From: Palsa-504 sp963739135
Lineage (GTDB): Bacteria > Actinomycetota > Actinomycetes > Streptosporangiales > Streptosporangiaceae
Direction of reading: 5' to 3'
DNA length: 64,000 nucleotides
Assembly: GCA_963739135.1 (NCBI GenBank)
Contig: CAVTZG010000022.1
Location: 1-64,000, forward strand
Position 1 is the first letter of the stretch. Every line of letters begins with the position of its first letter. A program made the position numbers and the translations under genes. The notes below the pieces were generated by a model. That model was not told the DNA's origin, did not search any database, and was given only the letters and a program-made list of their open reading frames with translations. Of the stretch, positions 1-7,375 are shown piece by piece.

Positions 1-200
1 CTTGGAAAAGAAGTCGCTGATATCAGCGTCGAGCACCTAGTTCACCTTCTTCCTTGAGATCCCGACCGCTCAGCGCATCCAGCGCATCGTGCGGGCTGCG
101 CCCTGGCCGGAACCCGTAGGAGAAGCCGAGGAAGTCCTCCTCATACATGGCATTCAAGACCTCGACCACCGCCCGCTGGACGATCTTGTCCTCCAAGGTG
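1..200 (-). pseudogene. Group II intron reverse transcriptase, middle fragment (inner intron)
   Basis: Read on the minus strand, this continues the reverse transcriptase begun at 3154-3599: the motif LEDKIVQRAV, then a Y-GFRPGRSPHDAL block typical of RT domain 2. About 40 codons on, the frame breaks. A second frame then reads KKVN, an in-frame TAG where the family has Trp, and VLDADISDFF. The copy is therefore damaged by a frameshift and a nonsense codon as well as by the recombinase element inserted to its right. The rest of the protein and the intron 3' end lie left of the window. Confidence 0.8.
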
Positions 201-339
201 GCGACGGACGATTCATACTGCCCTCCTGCAACCACGTGTCGGGATGTTTCTGGATCGGTGCGGAGCTGTGCTGGTCAGGCCCGCGTCCGCGGAGCTGGTG
301 ATGCGAGCATGGCAGGCGGCACCGACATTCCCCGCTGCC

Positions 340-2391
340 TCAGCGTCGCTGGCGGGGCCTGGTGCGCCGGGCGGCGGGGTTGAGGTGCCCGGATTGCTCG
401 ATCCGGCGCTGGCAGTCGGCTTGCACCGGCTGGTTCCAGGGGATGCAGAACCGGCTGGCGGAGCCGCGGCGAGCGGTGAGCTGCCCGGTGTGGATCCAGT
501 GGTAGATGACGCTGGTGCCGCAGCCCAGTCGCCGGGCGGCCTCGGCCACGGAGATCTCGCCGGGGCCGTAGGGATCCGGGACCGGGATCTTGTAGGCGTG
601 GCGGATCCACTGGACCGCATCGATGTCGAATGGCCGGCCGTGGCCGGTGCGGTGCCCGGCGGCATTGAGCCGGGTGACCAGCTCGTCGTTGCTGGTGGCC
701 GGCCCGAGCCGTTTGACGAGCTCGATGGCGGCGGCCGGGGTTCGCCTGGCGGTGCCGGAGTGGGCGGGCCTGTCGATGGTGAGCTCGTCGGTGGCGCCGG
801 TGTGCCAGCGGATCCCGATCCGTGCCTTGCCGCGGTCGGGGCCGGGCAGCACGGTGACGTCGGCGATCAGGGTGCGCAGCAGGCGTTTGCGGTCCCTGGC
901 GCTGGTGGTGGGCGCGTTCCACAGGGCGGGCAGATCCGCGGCGAGTTTCTCCAGGTCGTCCCGGCTGGGCAGCGGCGGCAGCGTGTCCCGGGCGGCCTGC
1001 AGTGCCTGCTCGGCTTCGGCCAGGGCGGCGAGCCTGGCCTCCCAGCGGGCCTCCAGGGATCGGGCGACCAGCCGGTTTTCCGGCTCGACGGCGCAGAATG
1101 CCCGCTCGGCCCGGTCGGCGTCGTAGCGGGCGCGCTCGACGGCGAGCTCGGCGGCCCGGCTGGCCCGCTGGTGCCGGCCCGCGACCTCGCCGGCGGCCGA
1201 CAGCGCCAGGGCGACCTGGCCGGGGGTGAGCGCGTTCAGCAGCGCGCCCGCGACGGCGGCGTCCACGCACGCCGCGGCGACCGACCGGCACGATGGTGTG
1301 GTCAGCTGGTCCCGGCGCGAGCTGCAGTCATAGGAGGGCCGCTGATCGGTGTGGTAGTTGGTCATCATCGGCTTGCCGCAGCTGCCGCAGCTGATGATTC
1401 CCTGGCACAGCGCGGTGCCCTCCCGCGGCGGCCGGGCACCGGCGGCGGTGTGGTTGGCCGCCAGCCTGGCCTCGCTGGCCAGGTACTCCGCCCAGGTGAT
1501 GTAGCCCTCGTGGTGGTCTTTGATCAGCACCGGCCATTCGGCGCGGGGCCGTTCGGTAATCGAGGTGTGCACCGTGCCAGACGGGTCGACGGTGCGGCGG
1601 GAGGTGTAGCGGCCGAACACGTACGCCCCGGCGTAGCCCGGGTTCTTCAAGATCCCCAGTACCCGGGCGTGGGCGAGCCGCCCCCAGCGCAGCTGCCCGG
1701 CCCACGCGCCGCCGTAGGCGCGCAGCGGGAACCGGCGGCCCCCGAACGCGGCGACCACCCCGTAGGCCGACCCGCACGCGGCGAACGCGGCGAACACGTC
1801 ACGGATCGCGGCCTGGACCTCGGCGTCGGGGTCGATCACGACATCGCCGGCGTCGTCGTGGACATAGCCGACCGGCAGCGGGGTCCGGAGCTCGCCGCGC
1901 TCGGCTGCGGCCCGCTTGTTGGCCTGCAGCCGCTGCGCCATCACGTGCAGTTCCATTTCTCCCATGGTGCCCTTGAAGCCCAAGAGCACGCGGTCGTTCA
2001 CGTCGGCGGGGTCGTAGACCCCGTCCGGGTCGATCAGCAGCGTGCCGGTGATCCGGGCGAATTCCGCCAGCCGCGCCACGTCGGCGTTGGACCGGGCCAG
2101 CCGGGTGATCTCGATCCCGAAGATCGCCCCGACATCGCCCCGGCACATCCTGGTGACCAGCTCGGTGAATCCCTCCCGGGCCACCCCCCACTTGCCGGAG
2201 ATCCCCAGGTCGGTATCGATCACCTCGATCAAGGTGCGCGCCCAGCCCAGCCCGGCCGCCGTCTCGGCCAGGCCGTACTGGCTCCTGGTCGACTCGGTGT
2301 GCTCCCGGACCTGGGCCATCGAGGATTGCCGCAGGTAGATCAGCGCCGTCCGATCCCGGTGACTGCTCGTGATCTTGTGCTCGCCGTTCAC
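340..2391 (-). CDS. Large serine recombinase
   Basis: This 683-residue DNA recombinase probably moves the element it lies in. The N-terminal resolvase domain starts with YLRQS, making Ser23 the likely nucleophile, and contains the EITRLARS motif near residue 94. A recombinase domain with GILKNPGYAG (about 246-255) follows. A zinc ribbon is formed by cysteines near 335, 338, 356 and 368, and a long charged helical stretch (about 405-470) is likely coiled coil. Length fits the large serine integrase/transposase group. The start is a GTG, and the DUF6788 gene lies 91 bases upstream in the same direction. The gene appears intact. Confidence 0.92.
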   Translation of the reverse strand: MNGEHKITSSHRDRTALIYLRQSSMAQVREHTESTRSQYGLAETAAGLGWARTLIEVIDTDLGISGKWGVAREGFTELVTRMCRGDVGAIFGIEITRLARSNADVARLAEFARITGTLLIDPDGVYDPADVNDRVLLGFKGTMGEMELHVMAQRLQANKRAAAERGELRTPLPVGYVHDDAGDVVIDPDAEVQAAIRDVFAAFAACGSAYGVVAAFGGRRFPLRAYGGAWAGQLRWGRLAHARVLGILKNPGYAGAYVFGRYTSRRTVDPSGTVHTSITERPRAEWPVLIKDHHEGYITWAEYLASEARLAANHTAAGARPPREGTALCQGIISCGSCGKPMMTNYHTDQRPSYDCSSRRDQLTTPSCRSVAAACVDAAVAGALLNALTPGQVALALSAAGEVAGRHQRASRAAELAVERARYDADRAERAFCAVEPENRLVARSLEARWEARLAALAEAEQALQAARDTLPPLPSRDDLEKLAADLPALWNAPTTSARDRKRLLRTLIADVTVLPGPDRGKARIGIRWHTGATDELTIDRPAHSGTARRTPAAAIELVKRLGPATSNDELVTRLNAAGHRTGHGRPFDIDAVQWIRHAYKIPVPDPYGPGEISVAEAARRLGCGTSVIYHWIHTGQLTARRGSASRFCIPWNQPVQADCQRRIEQSGHLNPAARRTRPRQRR

Positions 2392-2482
2392 GCGTGCCTC
2401 CCAGCGCCGAGATGGTCATGTTGGCCAGTGCCGCCACTGCCTCGGCCCGCGCGGGCCCGGACAGGACGGCGGCACTCACCGG

Positions 2483-2848
2483 CTAGGACAGTTCTCGCCG
2501 GGCCAGCAGCTCGGCGTTGATCGCCGAGATCTCCGCGAGCAGCTGCTCGATCTCCTCGCCGTTGCGCAGGTACCGGCGCACCACCCCGGCCAGGGACGCC
2601 GGGACGTACCTGAGCCGCCCCCGGGCCGCGGTCTTCGGCGCGAAGAAGGCATACGGGCCGTGCGGCTCGCCGCCGGCGCACCGGCAGCCGGGCTTGCCGC
2701 ACCGCCGCGTCTGCTCGGTCAGCGAGCCGGACAGCACCCGCTCGGCGCCCCCGAGCCGCGCGGCCAGGGCGCGCCGCCGCGACAGCAGCCGCCGTGTCGG
2801 CATTTCCGCCAGGCTGGTCCCGTCCGGATTCTTTTGCTCTTTCATCAC
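2483..2848 (-). CDS. DUF6788 family protein, recombinase companion
   Basis: This 121-residue basic protein has a CGKPGCRCAGG motif near residues 50-60 followed by HGPYAFF, the signature I associate with DUF6788 proteins that sit beside serine recombinases. The four closely spaced cysteines suggest a metal-binding or DNA-binding knuckle. It starts with ATG and lies between the DUF5372-like gene and the recombinase, all on the minus strand, as one cassette. Its biochemical role is unknown. A structural or targeting accessory to the recombinase is inference from context. Confidence 0.75.
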   Translation of the reverse strand: MMKEQKNPDGTSLAEMPTRRLLSRRRALAARLGGAERVLSGSLTEQTRRCGKPGCRCAGGEPHGPYAFFAPKTAARGRLRYVPASLAGVVRRYLRNGEEIEQLLAEISAINAELLARRELS

Positions 2849-2878
2849 AAAAGAGTATGCCGCTGCCAGGCATGACGA

Positions 2879-3130
2879 TCAACGATCCTGCACTGCGCGT
2901 GTCGCGGCGCCGAGCGCGGCGAGCCCCTCGGCCGACAGCCGGCCAGTCCCGGGCGGCTCGCCCCGGTCGGTCCATGCCTGCGGCAGCGTGATCTGCCCGC
3001 TGAACCCGCCCGCGCAGACGAACACCGTATCCGCCCCGCGGCGCTTGGCATACAAGATCTCCAGCCGCTGCCCGTTCAGCGGGTGGAACGGATGGATGAC
3101 AACCACGAAACCCAAGGGACCATTGGACAA
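2879..3130 (-). CDS. DUF5372-like small protein
   Basis: The recognisable core reads HPFHPLNGQRLE, then FVCAGG and LPQAWTDRGEPP, like the DUF5372 family found with DUF6788 and serine recombinases. The open frame extends further upstream, but that part is antisense to the intron RT gene and lies outside the element. I chose the TTG at 3130, just inside the element end; a GTG some 24 bases further in is an alternative. Function is unknown. First gene of the three-gene recombinase cassette. Confidence 0.6.
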   Translation of the reverse strand: MSNGPLGFVVVIHPFHPLNGQRLEILYAKRRGADTVFVCAGGFSGQITLPQAWTDRGEPPGTGRLSAEGLAALGAATRAVQDR

Positions 3131-3153
3131 TGCCGCACTATGCCGTGACCGTC

Positions 3154-3599
3154 GCGATGCCGAGCGGCCGCAGCCGCCCGTCTGGTTTCGGTATGTACAC
3201 CCTCCGAGATGGACTCGCCCGGTAGGCACCGCTGTGGACCCGGCGGATCAGGTTCTCGAGGTTTGCCCTCAAGTCCTGCCCGTAGGTCTCCCACGTCACC
3301 TGGTCCACCCCTGGGGTGGCCTTCGGGTTGATGGCCGCAAAGGCCGCCCATAGGCGGTCGAGGTCGACGTGGTGCAGCAGTGCCGTGAACCGTATGTCCT
3401 TGTCCCTTCTTGCTACTAGACGCACACGGTCCAGCCCGCTTGTCACGCCTTGCCCGGCACTGAGTCCGGGACGTGTCCGGCTGTCCGTGTTCCCCTCGGC
3501 CGGGCTGCTTCCCTCCACCACCTCCGCAGCCGGTACACCGGTCTTGTTCGGCAGCTTCGCAGGTACTACCAGCCCGTCTGACTTCTCGTGCTCGTTCAT
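3154..3599 (-). pseudogene. Group II intron reverse transcriptase, N-terminal fragment (inner intron)
   Basis: N-terminal part of an intron-encoded reverse transcriptase/maturase: an acidic lead, then FTALLHHV, the RT-0 motif PKATPGVDQVTW and the RT-1 block RRVYIPKPDGRLRPLGIA. It stops exactly where the serine-recombinase element begins and resumes at position 200 with TLEDK. The start ATG at 3599 follows ~360 bases of intron RNA sequence. It is closely similar to the neighbouring outer-intron copy at 3963-4461. Confidence 0.85.
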
Positions 3600-3962
3600 C
3601 TCAGGCGTGCGGCCTTGGCCTTCCCTGAGCGGCCCGCCCGGAGATCAGCCGGACGGGCGAGCACGAGACCTCCCGGTTCTCGCGCAGAGAGACTCCACGC
3701 ATGCCCTGGTTCTCAGACCCCGCGGGGTCCGCCATCAGCTCGCGATAGCGCTGACGGCGATGTTGCCTTCCGCTTCTACGAAAGCGTCGGCACCCCGGAT
3801 CGGCATTTCGGGGCTCAATAGCCCGGCCTGCGTGTACCCCTGTCAATGCTTCGCCTGCGCCCTCACGGACGCCGACGCATGACCCGGGGCCGTCGTGGGT
3901 CGCTGGCCCTTCGACGTAGAGCGTTCTCATCTCCTTCTCCCTGCCGGTTTATCCCGGCGCAC

Positions 3963-4461
3963 CGTAGATAGCGTTCAGCACCCCGGCGACGGCCCGCTGG
4001 ACGATCTTGTCTTCCAGCGCGGTGATGCCCAGCGGCCGCAGCCGCCCGTCCGCCTTCGGGATGTACGCCCTGCGCGATGGCCTTGCCCGGTAGCGCCCGC
4101 TGTGAACCCGGTCGTGCAGGTCCCGGAGGCTGGCCACCAGGTCCTGCCCGTAGTCCGCCCACGTCACCCCGTCCACACCCGGTGCGGCCTTCGGGCTCAG
4201 CGCCCAGTAGGCCATCACCAGCCGCTCCAGGCTGACATGGTGCAGCAGCGCCGTGAACCGCGCGTCCTTATCCCTTCGTGCCACTTCACGCACACGGTCC
4301 AGCCCGCTTGGCGCATCGTGCCCGGCACTGCGTCCGGGATGCGTTGTGCCGTCCGTGTTCCCCTCGGCCAGTCCCCTTCCCTCCGCCGCCTCCGCAGCCT
4401 CAGCCTTGTTCGGCGGCATCGCAGGTACTACGGGACTGTCTGACTTCCCATGCTCGTGCAT
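3963..4461 (-). pseudogene. Group II intron reverse transcriptase, N-terminal fragment (outer intron)
   Basis: This has the same layout as the inner copy: FTALLHHV, KAAPGVDGVTW, RRAYIPKADGRLRPLGI and LEDKIVQRAV. The reading frame is cut after LNAIY by the 5' end of the inner intron. If the inner intron spliced, the frame would continue into sequence outside the window. The start ATG is at 4461 and the upstream intron RNA reaches 4827. Confidence 0.85.
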
Positions 4462-4827
4462 CCCAGGCTTACCGCCTCGGCGTTCCCTGGACGGCCCGCC
4501 CCGCGATCACCGTGGACGGGCGAGCATGGGACCTCCCGGTTCTCGCGCAGGAGGACTCCGTACATGCGCAGGTTCTCAGACCGCGCGGGGTCCGCCAGCA
4601 GCTCGCGCTAACGCTGCTGACGATGTGGCCTTCCGCCTCGTGGGACAGCGTCGGCACCCCGAAGTGGTGATTTCGCGGCTCAATAGCCCGGCCTGCACGT
4701 ACCCCTGTCAACGCTTCACCAGCACCCTCACGGGTACCAGCGCATGACTCGGGGCCATCGCGGGTCGCTACTCCTTCGATGTCGGGCGTTCTCATCCCTT
4801 TCCTCCTGCCGGTTTATCCCGGCGCAC
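3963..4827 (-). mobile_element. Outer group II intron, 5' part
   Basis: The minus strand begins GTGCGCCGGGATAAACCGG at 4827, the same 19 bases as the inner intron, and about 365 bases of RNA domains precede the RT start at 4461. These RNA regions can be aligned by eye with those of the inner copy (for example GGGCTATTGAG and CGGGAGGT blocks), so the two introns are close relatives. The 3' part lies beyond the inner intron, outside the window. Confidence 0.8.
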
Positions 4828-4955
4828 CCCACGTTCACTGTCATCCGATCAACGGGTTAGGCACCCGGCTCTGCCCCTGCGGCATCGCCACGGCTACGCC
4901 GCAGACCTTCACCGTGGCCTCCAGACCCAGGCGGAACAGACCCAGCCTGAAGTTC

Positions 4956-4977
4956 CCCGCCCGTCATGAGGGGCGGG
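4956..4977. repeat. GC hairpin, possible IS200/IS605-type end
   Basis: CCCGCCC, an 8-base loop and GGGCGGG form a perfect 7-bp stem. The flanks (AGTTCC on one side) resemble end hairpins of IS200/IS605 elements, and group IIC introns also favour sites near terminator-like stems. No tnpA or tnpB gene is visible here, so the assignment is weak. Confidence 0.3.
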
Positions 4978-5060
4978 TGCGCGCCGCTAACCAGCCCGAA
5001 TCCACCGGGTTTAGAGCTGGCATACGCTCAAGAGGCGTAACGCAACCGATTTCTCACGTG

Positions 5061-5457
5061 TACCTTCCCGTCTCGCTCACCGCGCCCGCCCCATCCGGCA
5101 GTCCCGGGACGACGCGACTTTGTCGAGGCTGCTCCCGCCCTCCCCGCCGACCCGCGGATCAGGCTGCCTCCTGCTTCACCCCGCCGCTACGACGGCAGGG
5201 AGATCGAGGTCTTCCACCTCCATTCGGACCAAACAGCGCCTCGTGGCGCACGTTCCTCGCGTATACCTTCCCGTCTCGCTCACCGCGCCCGCCCCATCCG
5301 GCAGTACTGGCACGACGCGACTTTGTCGAGGCTGCTCCCATCCTCACCGGTGACCCCCGGCTCAGACTGCCTCCAGCTTTACCCCGCCGCTACGACGGCA
5401 GGGGAAATGGCGGTCTCGCACCTCCATCCGGCAACACCAGCGCCTCGTGGCGCACTC
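5061..5457. repeat. Two tandem copies of a ~200-bp direct repeat
   Basis: Copy 1 (about 5061-5253) and copy 2 (about 5264-5457) share long blocks in the same order: TACCTTCCCGTCTCGCTCAC, the block around GACGCGACTTTGTCGAGG, CCCCGCCGCTACGACGGCAG and CGCCTCGTGGCGCA, at an offset of 203-204 bases. The copies diverge in the middle. No convincing protein is encoded. The palindromic GACGCGACTTTGTC core suggests a binding or structural unit, but the role is unknown. Confidence 0.75.
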
Positions 5458-5508
5458 AGGATCCTTCCAGGCTCCCGGTTCGGGCCCGATGCCGCGCAGG
5501 TGTCTGGA

Positions 5509-5769
5509 ATGAAAGCACGCCGCACCGAGGCAAAGACCTTCCGTGCCACGCCCTCGGAAAGACGGATGCTGGCGGCGGATGGCTGGGCGTCCAGCATCCC
5601 CGGCGGGCCGCCGGGGCACCGCTGGCTGCTGATCCACCGCAGCCGCCGCGCCCGGACCTGGCGTTCTGCCCGGCGCTACGAACCCGGCCCAGCCCGGCTG
5701 GCCGCCTCGACGATGTGGGAACGGCTAGGAACGGCGACCCTGACCGAGCGCAGCGGCCTGGCCCCCTGA
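5509..5769 (+). CDS. Hypothetical small basic protein
   Basis: An 86-residue ORF beginning MKARRTEAKTF, with codon third positions rich in G and C as expected for a real gene here. It contains SERRMLAADGWASS and HRWLLIHRSRRAR blocks. I do not recognise a family. The stop overlaps an ATG (TGATG) of a 49-residue ORF (5769-5918), which in turn overlaps a third ORF at 5896 preceded by GAGGAG. That would be a mini-operon if real. The run could also be chance open frame in GC-rich DNA. Confidence 0.3.
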   Translation: MKARRTEAKTFRATPSERRMLAADGWASSIPGGPPGHRWLLIHRSRRARTWRSARRYEPGPARLAASTMWERLGTATLTERSGLAP

Positions 5770-5895
5770 TGCGCGACGGGCTTTACGCCGCTGGATATCG
5801 CCACGCGGCCAAGCCCGCGCAGCGGCACGTCGCCGATTCCCAGACGGTTCCCGCCGGGGACCTGGCCAACCCCGATACCGATGAGGAGCCTGCCC

Positions 5896-6108
5896 ATGTC
5901 CTTGCTGCAGCCCGGTGAGCAGCAGCCCGATCCTGGTCAGCGTGCCGAGCGCGCCGCCAAGTGGAGCAGGAGCACGCCGCAGCCCGCGCGCAGCCACCCC
6001 GGCAGCCCAGGTCAGCCGCACGGCTCGAAGCGCGTTGCGGCAGCGCCTCGGCTTCAGCCGGAGATCGGGCGTTCTGCGGCCGGCCGCAGGTGCCACGGTC
6101 CGTTCTGA
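5896..6108 (+). CDS. Hypothetical small protein, doubtful
   Basis: A 70-residue ORF starting MSLLQPGEQQ with GAGGAG 10-12 bases upstream. It is rich in Arg, Ser, Pro and Gly with no recognisable domain. Long overlapping frames exist on both strands, so coding status is uncertain. It would be the third ORF of a possible overlapping set starting at 5509. Confidence 0.2.
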   Translation: MSLLQPGEQQPDPGQRAERAAKWSRSTPQPARSHPGSPGQPHGSKRVAAAPRLQPEIGRSAAGRRCHGPF

Positions 6109-6422
6109 AATTTCGACCGAACGGCCGTGGCTCGTCCATCACCGTAAGGTGGCTGGCCCCGGCGCCGCACTAAGGTGCCTCTACCTAGTCACCGGCTTCC
6201 CGGGCTCGGCAGGCACGGCCGGACCCGCTGCGTCGCAGATGCAGTGCGCGATGATCGGATCATACAGCCCCTCGCGCCAGCCACCTGAGGATTGCACCTC
6301 GGCCTGTGATGTGTCGTCCTTGTTTGCTGGCCGCGGGCTGGGCTCTCCTCGCGCAGTGAGAGCCCAGCCGATGGGTTTGAGAGCGGTCCGGGACGTGGCC
6401 CGGGCGCGCTTGCGGACCTGGG

Positions 6423-6830
6423 TCAGGGTGTCAAGGCCGCGGCGACCTGCGCGGTGTCCTCGGAACTGCGGACGTAGCACACCTTCCCGTCGCGGAACTT
6501 CCAGTAGTGGTGCATGTTCATCGCGACGTGCTTGCCGGTAGCGGTGACCGTGAACGCGTAGCGGATGAACACCATCACGTCCCCGTCGTCGTTGCTGGCG
6601 TAGGCCACCGGGGTGAACTCGGTGACCGGCCCGGTCTTGCCGATGGCCTCGAAGAAGCTGACGACCCCGTCCGTGCCGTGCCTGGGGCCGTACCACGGCG
6701 CGGACGGGATGGCCGCGTCGGTGGACCAGTCGACGTCGCCGGTGACCCGGTCCAGGATGGCCTGGACATCACCGCGGCCGAACGCCTCATACAACTGCCT
6801 GGCCGTCTCGATGTTCTGCTCGACGCTCAT
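6423..6830 (-). CDS. SnoaL-like/NTF2-fold protein
   Basis: A 135-residue protein of the SnoaL/NTF2-like fold: helix ETARQLYEAFGRGDVQAILD, then DVDW, WYGPRHG, a central strand pair, and KFRDGKVCYVRSSEDT at the end. These domains form small conical barrels used as polyketide cyclases, isomerases or binding proteins; the substrate cannot be told from sequence. The start ATG follows GGAAG. It lies 30 bases after a second NTF2-like gene, so the pair is probably one operon and may form a heteromer. Confidence 0.85.
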   Translation of the reverse strand: MSVEQNIETARQLYEAFGRGDVQAILDRVTGDVDWSTDAAIPSAPWYGPRHGTDGVVSFFEAIGKTGPVTEFTPVAYASNDDGDVMVFIRYAFTVTATGKHVAMNMHHYWKFRDGKVCYVRSSEDTAQVAAALTP

Positions 6831-6860
6831 GATCTTGCTTCTTTCCTTCCGGTGGCTGAG

Positions 6861-7286
6861 TCAGGCCCAGAACGCGGCCACGGCCGCCGGGTCGCCGACG
6901 AACTGCTCGACAGCGCGCACCCGGCCGCTCTCCACGGTCACGAGCACGACCTGCGGGCCGTCCATCGTGCGCCCGTCGGGGCGGCTGGCGGCCAGCCGCA
7001 CCAGCACGGCGACGCGGCCCTCGCCGTCGGCCATGACCGACTGCGGCTCGGCGTGCAGCGTGCCGGCGGTGAGCAGCGCCGACTCGGTCAGGTAGGCGAT
7101 GATCGCATCGGCATCGCGGTAGATGCCGCCGAGGCGGTCGTCGTTGTGGTGGTGCCAGGTCGCGTCGGCGTGGAACAGGTCGCTGAGCGCGGCAAGGTCG
7201 CCGCTGGCGAACGCTCCGAAGACAGCGCGGACGACATCGACGTCGGTGATGGCGGCTGTGCTGGCGGTTCCCGTGCTGGCGGTCAT
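6861..7286 (-). CDS. SnoaL-like/NTF2-fold protein
   Basis: A 141-residue NTF2-fold protein: VRAVFGAFASGDLAALSDLF, ATWHHHNDDRLGGIY and a C-terminal GRVRAVEQFVGDPAAVAAFW. The paired histidines after DATW resemble the SnoaL active-site region, but no specific reaction can be assigned. It starts at ATG with AGGAGC upstream and is the first gene of a two-gene operon with 6423-6830. A perfect 8+2+8 palindrome lies some 70 bases upstream (7358-7375) and may control it or end the preceding gene. Confidence 0.85.
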   Translation of the reverse strand: MTASTGTASTAAITDVDVVRAVFGAFASGDLAALSDLFHADATWHHHNDDRLGGIYRDADAIIAYLTESALLTAGTLHAEPQSVMADGEGRVAVLVRLAASRPDGRTMDGPQVVLVTVESGRVRAVEQFVGDPAAVAAFWA

Positions 7287-7357
7287 GGACGGCTCCTATG
7301 CTGAATCGCTGGTGAACCCCTGCCAGGAACCGTAAGCAGCGAGCACCGCCTGCAGCT

Positions 7358-7375
7358 ATCGACTGTTCAGTCGAT
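7358..7375. promoter_or_regulatory. Perfect palindrome at regulator 3' end
   Basis: ATCGACTG TT CAGTCGAT is a perfect 8-bp inverted repeat with a 2-base spacer. It overlaps the stop codon of the HD-GYP/LuxR gene and lies ~70 bases before the SnoaL-like operon. It could be an operator for that operon or part of a terminator. No T-run follows on either strand. Confidence 0.45.

Larger units (their letters stand above)
201..3157 (-). mobile_element. Serine-recombinase element inserted in an intron RT gene
   Basis: A 2.95-kb block carrying a DUF5372-like gene, a DUF6788 gene and a large serine recombinase separates two halves of one reverse transcriptase. Deleting the block rejoins the codons for GIA and TLEDK in frame (minus strand ATCGC/CACC). 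Both junctions carry GCGA on the plus strand (201-204 and 3154-3157), and both ends read GCGACGG going inward. This fits conservative serine recombination across a short shared core. The exact crossover inside GCGA cannot be set. Confidence 0.8.
1..3962 (-). mobile_element. Inner group II intron (partial, interrupted)
   Basis: The intron starts at 3962 on the minus strand with GTGCGCCGGGATAAACCGG, a typical group II 5' end, directly after outer-intron RT codons for LNAIY. It therefore sits inside the RT gene of a related intron. Its RNA domains run from 3962 to about 3600, followed by its own RT gene, which is split by the serine-recombinase element. Domain V and the 3' splice site would lie left of the window. 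Confidence 0.8.

Noticed and set aside
1799..2479. Frame starting MSAAVLSGPARAEAVAALANM before the recombinase
   Set aside because: The first ~28 residues could be a small ORF between the DUF6788 and recombinase genes, but the rest is a shadow frame and there is no family support.
244..2520. Long plus-strand ORF antisense to the serine recombinase
   Set aside because: It is Gly/Pro/Arg-rich and shows no domain. Its length is a by-product of GC-rich codons in the real minus-strand gene.
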